Below are positions 1 to 7,616 of a stretch of 19,356 bases of DNA, one piece after another (position 1 is the first letter of the stretch; each line of letters opens with the position of its first letter). This DNA comes from Lachnospiraceae bacterium UBA1201 (lineage in GTDB: Bacteria; Bacillota; Clostridia; Lachnospirales; Lachnospiraceae): assembly GCA_002309675.1 (NCBI GenBank), contig DBXX01000046.1, positions 1 to 19,356 of the forward strand. The letters run 5' to 3'. The position numbers were made by a program, and so were the translations under genes. A model generated the notes under the pieces. It was not told the origin of the DNA. It did no database searches and worked only from the letters and a program-made list of their open reading frames with translations.

Positions 1-93
1 ATCCCGATGGTCGAAGGCCAGTCCTCACTGAATATTGCGGTTGCGGCAGCCCTGGTACTCTATGAGTACGACCGGGAATTCTACCAAAAGTGA
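1..93 (+). CDS. SpoU/TrmH-family RNA 2'-O-methyltransferase, C-terminal end (partial)
   Basis: Only the last 30 codons are in the window, read in frame 1 and ending in TGA at 91-93. The peptide begins IPMVEGQSSLNIAVAAALVL, which matches the last conserved motif of SPOUT-fold SpoU methyltransferases (IPM.G...SLNV..A.). In that family the Ser-Leu-Asn segment forms part of the knotted S-adenosylmethionine pocket, and the enzymes methylate the 2'-OH of a tRNA or rRNA nucleotide. The target (RlmB-like, TrmH-like or other) cannot be decided from this fragment. The reading frame is open at base 1, so the gene starts outside the window. A terminator hairpin lies about 80 bases downstream. Confidence 0.85.
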   Translation: MPMVEGQSSLNIAVAAALVLYEYDREFYQK

Positions 94-170
94 TCTGGCT
101 CGTTGCGTCTTAACCTTCGATTTCGACCACTTACCGGATTTTATGATACATTTATATAGATGATACACTG

Positions 171-207
171 AAAAACCGGAGGCCCCGTAACGGGTGCCTC
201 CGGTTTT
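171..207. terminator. Bidirectional intrinsic terminator between convergent genes
   Basis: A 12-bp perfect stem pairs AAAACCGGAGGC (172-183) with GCCTCCGGTTTT (196-207), and the loop holds a small CCCG/CGGG inner stem. The arms carry A/T tracts on both sides, so the hairpin has a T run when read on either strand: TTTT on plus and TTTTT on minus. It sits between the plus-strand methyltransferase and the minus-strand ABC-F gene and probably terminates both. The stretch 94-170 shows nothing else. Confidence 0.9.
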
Positions 208-232
208 GCTTTGCTGTATTCTATTTTGAAGT

Positions 233-1882
233 TCAATCGAGTTCTTCGATGTCGTCGGTATCCTCGGCCTTGATCTGGAATACCTGACGCTTCATGGCCA
301 TCTCATCGCTTGCGAGGTACTCATCGTAGGTCGTGATCTTATCGATGATGGAACCATTGATGATCTCGATGATGCGGTTTGCCGTGGTCTGGACGATCTG
401 GTGGTCACGGGAGGAGAAGAGGATAACGCCCGGGAATTTGATCATTCCGTTGTTGAGCGCCGTGATCGACTCCATGTCCAGGTGGTTGGTCGGCTCGTCG
501 AATACGAGGCAGTTCGCGCCGCTGATCATCATCTTCGAGAGGAGGCAGCGCACCTTCTCACCACCGGAGAGCACGCGCACCTTCTTCACGCCGTCTTCGC
601 CGGCGAATAGCATGCGGCCTAAGAAACCGCGGACGTAGGTGACATCCTTGATCGGGGAGTACTGCTGCAGCCAGTCAGCGATCACGAGATCGGAGTTGAA
701 CTCGGCGGAGCTGTCCTTCGGGAAATATGCCTGGCTCGTCGTAACGCCCCATTTGAAGGAGCCGGAGTCGGGCTCGATCTCGCCCATCAGGATGCGGAAG
801 AGTGTAGTCTTCGCAAACTCATCGGAGCCGACGAACGCGATCTTATCGTTGTGATTTACGATGAAGCTGACATCGTCCAGGACCTTCACACCATCGATGG
901 TCTTCGTCAGGTGCTCAACGGTCAGGACCTCGTTTCCGATCTCACGCTCAGGGCGGAAATCGATGTACGGGTACTTACGGCTGGACGGTTTGATCTCATC
1001 GAGCTGGATCTTCTCGAGGGCACGCTTACGGGAAGTCGCCTGCTTGGACTTTGAAGCGTTCGCGGAGAAGCGCTGGATGAACTCCTGCAACTCTTTGATC
1101 TTTTCTTCCTTCTTCCGGTTTGCTTCCTTCATCTGGCGAATGAGCAGCTGGCTCGACTCGTACCAGAAGTCGTAGTTACCGGAGTAAAGCTGGATCTTTG
1201 CGTAGTCGATGTCTGCGATCTGAGTGCAGACCTTATTCAAAAAGTAACGGTCGTGGGAAACCACGATGACGGTGTTTTCGAAGTTGATGAGGAACTCCTC
1301 GAGCCATGCGATCGCGGCCAGGTCGAGGTGGTTCGTCGGCTCGTCGAGGAGCAGGATGTCCGGGTTACCGAACAATGCGCGCGCCAAGAGGACCTTCACC
1401 TTCTCTGCGCCGGTAAGTTCGCCGACGAGCTTATAGTGCAGGTCGGTCTCGATGCCCAGGCCGTTTAAGAGCGAAGCCGCATCAGACTCTGCCTCCCAAC
1501 CGTTCATGTTGGCGAACTCGGTCTCGAGCTCACTCGCGCGGATGCCGTCCTCGTCGGTGAAATCTTCCTTCGCATAGATGGCGTCCTTCTCCTTCATGAT
1601 CTCGAACAGACGCGCATTGCCCATCATGACCGTATCGAGCACTACGCAGTCGTCGTATTTGAAATGATCCTGCTCCAGAACGGACATACGCTGGCCGGGG
1701 GTGATCGATACCGATCCGTTGGTCGGTTCGAGCTGGCCCGAGAGGATCTTTAAGAAGGTGGACTTGCCGGCACCGTTCGCACCGATCAGACCGTAGCAGT
1801 TACCTTCGGTAAATTTGATATTTACATCTTCAAAGAGGGCACGCTTGCCGAGGCGGAGCGTGATTCCGTTAGCACTGATCAT
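233..1882 (-). CDS. ABC-F family ATPase (YkpA/YbiT type), ribosome-associated
   Basis: 549-aa soluble protein with two ABC domains and no membrane segment, as in ABC-F proteins, which act on the ribosome rather than in transport. Domain 1: Walker A GANGAGKST at 34-42, signature LTGAEK at 156-161, Walker B LLLDEPTNHLD with catalytic E181, H-loop VSHD with H210. A charged coiled-coil linker follows at about 245-300 (the P-site tRNA-interaction motif region). Domain 2: Walker A position GSDEFAKTT at 352-360 (no GxGK), signature LSGGEK at 438-443, Walker B FDEPTNHLD with E463, and SSRD at 490-493 where an SHD H-loop is usual. The start at 1882 is preferred because AGGAGA lies 6-7 nt upstream and the protein then begins MISANGITLRLG as family members do. 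The open frame extends 47 codons further upstream but runs into the promoter. Monocistronic, divergent from the ABC transporter operon. The exact subfamily role (antibiotic resistance or translation factor) is not determined. Confidence 0.93.
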   Translation of the reverse strand: MISANGITLRLGKRALFEDVNIKFTEGNCYGLIGANGAGKSTFLKILSGQLEPTNGSVSITPGQRMSVLEQDHFKYDDCVVLDTVMMGNARLFEIMKEKDAIYAKEDFTDEDGIRASELETEFANMNGWEAESDAASLLNGLGIETDLHYKLVGELTGAEKVKVLLARALFGNPDILLLDEPTNHLDLAAIAWLEEFLINFENTVIVVSHDRYFLNKVCTQIADIDYAKIQLYSGNYDFWYESSQLLIRQMKEANRKKEEKIKELQEFIQRFSANASKSKQATSRKRALEKIQLDEIKPSSRKYPYIDFRPEREIGNEVLTVEHLTKTIDGVKVLDDVSFIVNHNDKIAFVGSDEFAKTTLFRILMGEIEPDSGSFKWGVTTSQAYFPKDSSAEFNSDLVIADWLQQYSPIKDVTYVRGFLGRMLFAGEDGVKKVRVLSGGEKVRCLLSKMMISGANCLVFDEPTNHLDMESITALNNGMIKFPGVILFSSRDHQIVQTTANRIIEIINGSIIDKITTYDEYLASDEMAMKRQVFQIKAEDTDDIEELD

Positions 1883-1911
1883 GGTAATTCTCCTGATATT
1901 TATTTGACAGA

Positions 1912-1940
1912 TGCGCACAAAAAACAAGCGTGTGTGCGCA
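1912..1940 (-). other. Hairpin in the 5' leader of the ABC-F gene
   Basis: A perfect 8-bp inverted repeat, TGCGCACA (1912-1919) and TGTGCGCA (1933-1940), has a 13-nt loop. On the minus strand it falls between the predicted transcription start (about 1946) and the ribosome binding site. The sequence after it is not a T run, so it is not a plain terminator. Confidence 0.5.
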
Positions 1941-1952
1941 CGCGCCTGTAAT

Positions 1953-1981
1953 ATTGTAAACGCAAGCGCAGGCGGTGTCAA
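1953..1981 (-). promoter_or_regulatory. Sigma-A promoter of the ABC-F gene
   Basis: On the minus strand TTGACA (1981-1976) and TACAAT (1958-1953) are separated by exactly 17 bases. The leader to the start codon at 1882 would be about 64 nt. Seen in sequence; the transcription start is inferred. Confidence 0.8.
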
Positions 1982-2050
1982 GCGGGAAATGCCTGCGACA
2001 GTGGGAAAACTCTCGCTGGACACGTTAATGAAATCGTAAGAATTAACCGC

Positions 2051-2079
2051 TTGACAAACTTGTATAACTGTACTATCAT
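2051..2079 (+). promoter_or_regulatory. Sigma-A promoter of the ABC ATPase-permease operon
   Basis: TTGACA (2051-2056), 17 bases, then TATCAT (2074-2079). The expected start near 2086 gives a leader of about 70 nt before the ATG at 2159. The -10 element lies inside a perfect dyad (2066-2092), which implies repression. Confidence 0.78.
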
Positions 2080-2092
2080 GGGTAGTACAGTT
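2066..2092. promoter_or_regulatory. Candidate repressor operator (perfect 10-bp dyad) over the -10
   Basis: AACTGTACTA (2066-2075) and TAGTACAGTT (2083-2092) are exact reverse complements spaced by 7 bases. The dyad covers the -10 element and the probable start point of the ABC operon. Its symmetry and size suit a dimeric helix-turn-helix repressor. The GntR (YtrA) type is a candidate because such regulators often control ABC operons, but no regulator gene is in the window. Confidence 0.7.
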
Positions 2093-2158
2093 GAACTTGC
2101 GTTCGCAGGGAACGAAGGAACAACTGGGGTAAGAAAGAAGAATGGAGACAAAAGAACC

Positions 2159-4183
2159 ATGGCATTATTGGAACTTAAGGACATAGGAAAGATCTACGTC
2201 TCGGACAATACGGTCGCCGTCGGCATACGTGGTGTGAATCTGACATTCGACCGCGGCGAATTCGTCGCGATCACCGGTCAGTCCGGCTCGGGTAAATCCA
2301 CACTGCTGAACGTGATCAGCGGCATGGACTCCTACGAAGAAGGAGAACTCTTTGTGGAGGGCGAGCAGACCTCGCACTACACTCAGGCGGATTGGGAGAA
2401 ATACCGCGAGAAATATATCAGCTTCATTTTCCAGGAATACAACATTATAGACAGTTTTACGGTTTTGGAGAACGTGGAACTGTCCCTGATGCATATCTCA
2501 AACGTGAAGGAGCGGCGGGAGCGGGCGCTGGAACTGATCCGGCGCGTCGGCCTGGAGGACCACATCCGTCATAAGGGCAGTCATCTGTCCGGCGGCCAGA
2601 AGCAGAGGACGGTCATTGCCCGTGCACTCGCAAAAGACAGCCCGATCATCCTGGCGGACGAACCGACCGGAAACCTGGACTCGGAGACCTCGAAAGAGAT
2701 CGTGGCCTTGCTGAAAGAAGTATCCAAAGACAAGCTTCTGATCGTGGTCACGCATAACTTCGAGGAAGTGGAAGCATATGCGACGCGCGAGATCCGCATT
2801 TACGATCATGCGGTGGCGTCAGACCGGGAGCTGGCACCGCATGAGGTGCCGGCCGAAGCGAGTGAGGAAGTCACCGAGGAAGTTCCCCATAAGACGGTCC
2901 GCAACAGTCTTGCTTTGGGCTTTGCCATATTTAAGGCAAAACCTCGCCTGTCCTTTTTTATCTGTACATTGATCCTGGCAGCGGGCGCCGTTCTTTTCAT
3001 GGAGTTCGGTGGTTTCTGGGAAGAAATAAAGCCGATGTTCTTTGATCAGCACTTTATGTTTTCCCGCGTGGACGGCCGTGTGATCATAGCGAAAAACGAC
3101 GGAAGCGCGATGACGCAGGAAGAACTCGAGGCGGCGGCAGTGCAGACCGGAGCAAAAGACTGGCTGCATTATGATAAAGCCATGGATGAATATGTGGATC
3201 AGGCCGATTGGCGTCGCTTCTACTATGATTATGAGAATTTGGTTCGCTACCGGAGACCCTTTCCGATCAATGCGCGTTTCGACCTGGATTCAGTAAAACC
3301 GGATATCGGCAGAAAGCCCGAAAAGTCAGATGAGGCGTTGCTGAGCGTTCCTTACTTCATGCGTGACGTCTTCGGAAGTGATCAGATCGACATTCCTTCC
3401 GTGGCCTATATGAATGTCGGCGATAAAAGTCTGGACATCAAGATCGTGGGCATCCACTACTATTTCAACCGCGAGAAGCAGGGCGCGTTCTATATGACAA
3501 AAGAAGGCGTGGAGAGCCTCTCCAACATGCTTATAGCGGTCGGTTCCGGAGAGACGTCTCTGGACGGTATGAATCTTCAGGATCTGATGAGCGGAAACGG
3601 CATGGCCGCGTTGCAAAAGCTTCTGTCGCAGTCCGGAGGAAAGTCCGCGGCGGATTATCGACAGGCATCGTTGTTCTATTCGTCTAATTCGGAAGCGAAG
3701 AGTCAACTGGCTAAGCTAAAGAATATGGGCTTCCTGGCAGCCATGTCCACGGATACCTATAAGGTCGCTACGGAGTTTGAGATTCTGGAGTACGTGGTCC
3801 TCGGCGTTTTCGCCATGATCGCGGTTTGGCTGCTTCTGACATTTATCATCTTCTTCATTCGGACCTGCACGAAGAAGTCCATGGATGCCTTTAAGCCGGA
3901 TATCGCGATCATGCGTTCCATGGGTATCCGTGTAAAGGAGATCAAGGCGGCCATCTACATCCGCCTGTTCCTCTGCATGATCCCGACCATGATCCTGCTG
4001 CCGGTGGGGGCGACCTTGTTATACCGGACCAGCTGGGGCGGCCGCAATCTGGCCTATGTTGAAACACCGCATTATATCATCATCTTCGGCATTTTGCTGT
4101 TTGTGGTCAATACGGTAGCCACCCAGCATGTAAAGCGTCTGTTTTCTGAGAACGTCCGCACTGCATTGAAAGGAGGAGAATAA
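2159..4183 (+). CDS. ABC transporter ATPase-FtsX permease fusion, first subunit
   Basis: 674-aa protein. N-terminal ABC ATPase (1-225) of the MacB/LolD type: Walker A GQSGSGKST at 40-48, Q-loop FQEYN near 91-95, signature LSGGQKQR at 143-150, Walker B IILADEPTG with E168, H-loop VTHN with H199. A charged linker (220-250) leads to TM1 (about 264-283), a large extracytoplasmic domain (about 284-540), then three more TM segments near 544-568, 600-622 and 636-655. This 4-TM FtsX layout with one ectodomain is that of MacB-like mechanotransmission exporters, not a channel-type permease. The start at 2159 has GGAGA 10 nt upstream; an alternative start at 2051 lies in the promoter and is rejected. 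Five bases separate it from the next gene, a similar fusion, so the two products probably pair. Substrate unknown; peptide or antibiotic handling is an inference from family and regulation. Confidence 0.9.
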   Translation: MALLELKDIGKIYVSDNTVAVGIRGVNLTFDRGEFVAITGQSGSGKSTLLNVISGMDSYEEGELFVEGEQTSHYTQADWEKYREKYISFIFQEYNIIDSFTVLENVELSLMHISNVKERRERALELIRRVGLEDHIRHKGSHLSGGQKQRTVIARALAKDSPIILADEPTGNLDSETSKEIVALLKEVSKDKLLIVVTHNFEEVEAYATREIRIYDHAVASDRELAPHEVPAEASEEVTEEVPHKTVRNSLALGFAIFKAKPRLSFFICTLILAAGAVLFMEFGGFWEEIKPMFFDQHFMFSRVDGRVIIAKNDGSAMTQEELEAAAVQTGAKDWLHYDKAMDEYVDQADWRRFYYDYENLVRYRRPFPINARFDLDSVKPDIGRKPEKSDEALLSVPYFMRDVFGSDQIDIPSVAYMNVGDKSLDIKIVGIHYYFNREKQGAFYMTKEGVESLSNMLIAVGSGETSLDGMNLQDLMSGNGMAALQKLLSQSGGKSAADYRQASLFYSSNSEAKSQLAKLKNMGFLAAMSTDTYKVATEFEILEYVVLGVFAMIAVWLLLTFIIFFIRTCTKKSMDAFKPDIAIMRSMGIRVKEIKAAIYIRLFLCMIPTMILLPVGATLLYRTSWGGRNLAYVETPHYIIIFGILLFVVNTVATQHVKRLFSENVRTALKGGE

Positions 4184-4188
4184 GGAAT

Positions 4189-6411
4189 ATGATTCGTCTG
4201 CAAAACGTAAATAAATACTTCTTTAAGGGTAAGCAGAATGAGATCCATGTCATCAATGACATTTCCCTGGAACTCCCGCAGAAGGGCATGGTAGCCCTGT
4301 ATGGTCACAGCGGATGCGGTAAAACGACCCTCCTGAACGCGATCGGCGGACTGGACAGCATTAAGAGCGGTACCATCGAGATCGACGGAAAGAACATCCG
4401 CAAAAACACGGATGATCTGCGTAACCGTTATATCGGATATATCTTCCAGAATTACAATTTGAACCTCAAGGTCTCCAACTACGAAAACGTAGCGGAGAGC
4501 CTGCGCCTGTGCGGCATGGAGGACGAAGAGGAGATCCGCACCCGGGTCTATGCGGCACTGAAAAACGTAGGCATGGATAAATTTGCCTACCGTATGCCGG
4601 ATACATTGTCCGGCGGCCAGAAGCAGAGGATCGCTATAGCCCGGGCCATCGTAAAGAACCCGGCGATCATCCTGGCGGATGAGCCGACCGGAAACCTCGA
4701 CGAAGCGAACACGATCGTGATCATGGACTTGCTGAAGAGCATTTCCAAAGAGCATCTCGTGCTCCTCGTGACCCATGAAAGCAACCTGGTCGACTACTAC
4801 TGCGATCAGGTCATCGGCCTGAAGGATGGCAGTGTAACGGAGATCCGTGAAAACGAGGACGCCAACGGCTATGTGGCCCGGGATAAAAACGTCGTATACC
4901 TCGGTGAATACGAGAAGAACGAAACGACATTGGGCCATGTCCGTCTGACCTGCTACGGCGACGACCTGCCGGAGGATGTTTCGGTACGCATCGTCAACCG
5001 CGACGGCACCCTCCTGCTGTTGTGCGACTCCCCGAGAGTGAAGCTCGTGGATGCAAACAGCGAGATCACCTTCCGGGAAGGCAGCTTCGAAGAGGAGCAG
5101 AAGAAGGCCGAAAAGAAGAATTCGGTCCAGATGGAAGAATTGCCCCCGTTCGAAGGAAAGAACTACGGAAGACTGTTCCACTGGAAGAATGCTACGGTCG
5201 AAAGCGTGCAGCAGCTTCGCGGTCCGAAGTCGAGGGGCAATAAAGCGCTGAAACGCGTTATGGGCTTCTTTGCGGTGATTCTGGTGCTTCTGTTCGCCAT
5301 GGTCGGTAAAGATATCAAGGCCTATCTGGATGCGAGGGATTCGTTTAACCGTAATATCTTCGAAGTGAGTGGCCCTATCGAGAGCATGCAGCCGTTGTAT
5401 GAAGAAATGAAGGCGCATGGCAGCGGAATCGACAGCATTATGGATACATTCCGAGATGAATTCGATGTCAATGTGGATCTGTTCGAGACCTTTAGTTATT
5501 CGCAGGATCATTCCTTCTTCGGAATGGTAACGCCAATCACGGCCCGGGGCGCCATGCTCCCGATGGAACTGGCGGAAGGCCGGACCGTAGTATGCGGACG
5601 CGGCATTTCGGAACTTAGGGAGCAGGAAGTCCTGATCTCCTCCTTCATGGCAGAAAAGATGCTCGAAAGCTCGAAAATGGGCTTTATCAAGGAGGTTTCG
5701 GATTTCATTGGCCTGTCCATCGACGGCAGGCGGATCGCCGGCATCGTAAAGGCCGACGAACCGGCCGTGTACCTGAAAAAGGCAGAGATGTTCACCGGCC
5801 GGCGATATTCTCAGGATATGGATCCCGCACGGTTTATGCAGGATGATTTTAAGGTCACGGATCAGAACAAATACCAGACGGCTCACGTGCAGGTCCACTC
5901 GAACGATCTTGAGGCAACGCGCGACTTCCTGAACCGGAACATAAAAGGAAAGGCCGGAGTAAGGATCTATACTCCCGAGGATCAACTGGATGATATCGCC
6001 GGAGAGGCACTGACGTCTATGATGAAGCAGTTTGCCATCGTCCTGATCTTCGTGCTTATGCTCAGTTTCTGCATGCTCATGATCATGCGCAGTTCGGTCA
6101 TGTCCCGTATCCGCGAGATCGGCGTATATCGCTGCATCGGCGTTACCCGGAAGAACATGTACTTCCGCTTCATGGTTGAAGGACTGCTGACGGCCGCGCT
6201 GTACATCCTGCCGACATTCCTGATCATCGTGGGAGCCATCCACTGGCTCACGCACTGCTCCGGCGTACAGGTGTCCATCTTCCTCCCTTGGTGGATCTGT
6301 CTGCCGCTGATGTTGTTCTTCTTTGCGCTTGCGATCGTATGCGCACTGCTGCCGATCAAGACGCTTCTGCGTAAAACACCCGCCCAGATCATGGCGAAAT
6401 ATGATATTTAA
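4189..6411 (+). CDS. ABC transporter ATPase-FtsX permease fusion, second subunit
   Basis: 740-aa partner of the preceding gene, with AGGAGG at the end of the upstream frame serving as ribosome binding site. ATPase at 1-222: Walker A GHSGCGKTT at 39-47, Q-loop Q87, signature LSGGQKQR at 140-147, Walker B ILADEPTG with E165, H-loop VTHE with H196. About 130 residues then separate the ATPase from TM1, including what looks like a small beta-rich module (about 230-300) and a Glu/Lys-rich stretch (300-315). TM1 is at about 358-375, followed by an ectodomain (about 380-610) and three TM helices near 617-640, 665-690 and 700-725. The loop after TM2 (SRIREIGVYRCIGV) is the typical FtsX cytoplasmic motif. 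The protein ends just before a strong terminator. It is likely the second half of a heterodimeric MacB-like complex; the substrate cannot be read from the sequence. Confidence 0.9.
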   Translation: MIRLQNVNKYFFKGKQNEIHVINDISLELPQKGMVALYGHSGCGKTTLLNAIGGLDSIKSGTIEIDGKNIRKNTDDLRNRYIGYIFQNYNLNLKVSNYENVAESLRLCGMEDEEEIRTRVYAALKNVGMDKFAYRMPDTLSGGQKQRIAIARAIVKNPAIILADEPTGNLDEANTIVIMDLLKSISKEHLVLLVTHESNLVDYYCDQVIGLKDGSVTEIRENEDANGYVARDKNVVYLGEYEKNETTLGHVRLTCYGDDLPEDVSVRIVNRDGTLLLLCDSPRVKLVDANSEITFREGSFEEEQKKAEKKNSVQMEELPPFEGKNYGRLFHWKNATVESVQQLRGPKSRGNKALKRVMGFFAVILVLLFAMVGKDIKAYLDARDSFNRNIFEVSGPIESMQPLYEEMKAHGSGIDSIMDTFRDEFDVNVDLFETFSYSQDHSFFGMVTPITARGAMLPMELAEGRTVVCGRGISELREQEVLISSFMAEKMLESSKMGFIKEVSDFIGLSIDGRRIAGIVKADEPAVYLKKAEMFTGRRYSQDMDPARFMQDDFKVTDQNKYQTAHVQVHSNDLEATRDFLNRNIKGKAGVRIYTPEDQLDDIAGEALTSMMKQFAIVLIFVLMLSFCMLMIMRSSVMSRIREIGVYRCIGVTRKNMYFRFMVEGLLTAALYILPTFLIIVGAIHWLTHCSGVQVSIFLPWWICLPLMLFFFALAIVCALLPIKTLLRKTPAQIMAKYDI

Positions 6412-6470
6412 GGATCTGAGATCTCTTTCCTCCTGATCGAGGAGAGATCCGATTATAATAACACTTCATT

Positions 6471-6514
6471 AAGCATCACCCGCAGGGCTATCCGCCCTGC
6501 GGGTGATGCTTTTT
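6471..6514 (+). terminator. Strong intrinsic terminator of the ABC operon
   Basis: An 18-bp perfect stem pairs 6471-6488 (AAGCATCACCCGCAGGGC) with 6494-6511. The loop is TATCC and a T run follows at 6510-6514. An imperfect GATC-rich hairpin (about 6420-6449) without a T run precedes it. Between here and the next promoter (6515-6626) I see nothing recognisable. Confidence 0.93.
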
Positions 6515-6626
6515 CCGGCCTGAAACGCTTATTCGGCTGCGTATGTCGTAAAGAAGCATTGCCCGCCGCAGGGAAATATGCCTCCGGCTGATCACCGGGT
6601 TTGAGGTGCATATTTTGTAAGTAGTA

Positions 6627-6635
6627 TGGTATAAT
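6627..6635 (+). promoter_or_regulatory. Extended -10 promoter of the DUF3592-type gene
   Basis: TGG-TATAAT (TATAAT at 6630-6635) is an extended -10 element; no good -35 is seen at 17 bases. The leader to the start codon is about 110 nt. It contains two possible hairpins: TTTGACT/AGTCAAA (6646-6652 with 6665-6671) and CCCGG/CCGGG (6699-6703 with 6709-6713). Confidence 0.65.
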
Positions 6636-6753
6636 GGTAGCGAAGTTTGACTGCATTTGAACGAAGTCAAAAAGAGATGAGAGTTTTTTAACACCGCTCC
6701 CGGAGAGTCCGGGCGTTTAAAGCATAAATTTGCGATAGGAATGGAGGAAGAGA

Positions 6754-7269
6754 ATGAGTAAGAGATCGGAAAGAAAAAAACGTGCACAAGAGCGCAAAAA
6801 GGAAGCTCGAAAGAAACTTATACAGGGGGCAGTGATCACGATGGTGTTTGCGGCGGCCATGCTGGTGCTGGGCATCATCGGCTTTATTTCCAATCGCAAA
6901 CGTTATGAAGATTACTCTTCTTCGCCGGACGTACGCATGATCGATGCGCAGGTGACAGATGTCGAGACGAAATCCCGTAAAGATGAATATGGCAAGAAGA
7001 ATTATTACTATAAAGCAAAGGTCACCTATGTGGTCGATGGCACGGAGTATAAAGGCGTTGACGAATTCGACGACGCGGTAAAAAAGGGTGACGCAGTCCG
7101 GGTGAAGGTCTACCGGGCGAAGGACGGGGCTTATAAGATCGCGGCGGTTACAAATGAAACTGCGAGTAAGCTCTATAATATCCTGTATATCTGCGTAGCT
7201 GCATTCGGAGCGGTTCTCCTCGTGATCGGTATCATTGTACTGATCCCCCAAAAGGAGAAGAAAGAATAA
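6754..7269 (+). CDS. Small two-TM membrane protein, DUF3592-like
   Basis: 171 aa. A highly basic N-terminus (residues 1-22, mostly Lys/Arg/Glu) leads into TM1 (about 23-46). An extracytoplasmic domain of about 95 residues follows, then TM2 (about 142-164) and a short Lys/Glu tail. The middle domain reads as a beta-rich module with the pattern A.VTDVE ... YKAKVTYVVDG.EY ... KGD.V.VKVY, which resembles the DUF3592 family. That family has no assigned biochemical role. The ribosome binding site GGAGG lies about 7 nt upstream of ATG 6754. It is monocistronic, with its own promoter, and is followed by the 64-bp repeat array rather than a clear terminator. The positively charged start suggests the N-terminus is cytoplasmic. 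Confidence 0.75.
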   Translation: MSKRSERKKRAQERKKEARKKLIQGAVITMVFAAAMLVLGIIGFISNRKRYEDYSSSPDVRMIDAQVTDVETKSRKDEYGKKNYYYKAKVTYVVDGTEYKGVDEFDDAVKKGDAVRVKVYRAKDGAYKIAAVTNETASKLYNILYICVAAFGAVLLVIGIIVLIPQKEKKE

Positions 7270-7289
7270 GACTTATGCGGAGACAACCT

Positions 7290-7520
7290 TACGCGCAAAA
7301 CGGCGAAAAGCAAGAGAATGCGCGTAAGAAACCACCGACGGGAAACTTATCTCTACGCGCAAAACAGCAAAAAGCAAGAGAATGCGCGTAAGAAACCACC
7401 ATTGGGAAGCTGATCTCTACGCGCAAAACAGCGAAAAGCAAGAGAATGCGCGTAAGGAACCGCCATTGGGAAGCTGATTTCTACGCGCAAAACGGCGAAA
7501 AGCAAGAGAATGCGCGTAAG
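7290..7520. repeat. Tandem array, four copies of a 64-bp-period repeat with inverted ends
   Basis: Four 39-bp cores lie at 7290-7328, 7354-7392, 7418-7456 and 7482-7520, at an exact 64-bp period. Each core begins TACGCGC and ends GCGCGTAAG, so its ends form a 7-bp perfect inverted repeat around a 25-base A/G-rich centre (AAAAC.GC.AAAAGCAAGAG). Cores differ only at two positions. The 25-base linkers are also related, copies 2 and 3 strongly (CATTGGGAAGCTGAT), so this is a tandem repeat and not a CRISPR array. The period is not a multiple of three. It fills most of the gap between the DUF3592-like gene and the next promoter; no gene is supported in it. Confidence 0.95.
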
Positions 7521-7554
7521 CCCCCGGCGGTGCATCGACCAGGGAGGGCTTTGG

Positions 7555-7583
7555 TTGACAGAGCCTGCCTCTTCTTGTATAAT
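7555..7583 (+). promoter_or_regulatory. Perfect consensus sigma-A promoter
   Basis: TTGACA (7555-7560), 17 bases, TATAAT (7578-7583). It drives the hydrolase-proA-glycosyltransferase unit, with a leader of about 27 nt and AAAGGAGA (7602-7609) as ribosome binding site. Confidence 0.93.
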
Positions 7584-7616
7584 AAATAGAACTATACGCA
7601 GAAAGGAGATGAGCCG

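Noticed and set aside
1883..2023. 47-codon N-terminal extension of the ABC-F protein
   Set aside because: It spans the predicted minus-strand promoter and leader, while ATG 1882 has AGGAGA and matches family starts.
2031..2044. Shared string GAAATCGTAAGAA near 2031 and near 11013
   Set aside because: Only 12-13 AT-rich bases and without common context; judged chance similarity.
2051..2158. N-terminal extension of the first ABC fusion
   Set aside because: The extra 36 codons would be read from the promoter and operator DNA. ATG 2159 has a ribosome binding site and the canonical ABC start.
4072..6255. 727-codon open frame on the minus strand opposite the second ABC gene
   Set aside because: It is the shadow of a well-supported ABC fusion with all motifs on the plus strand. 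The product is a His/Asp/Gln-rich composition with no domain, and it has no ribosome binding site.
7290..7520. CRISPR array
   Set aside because: The repeats are regular, but the 25-base linkers are near-copies of each other, only four units exist, and no cas gene is in the window.
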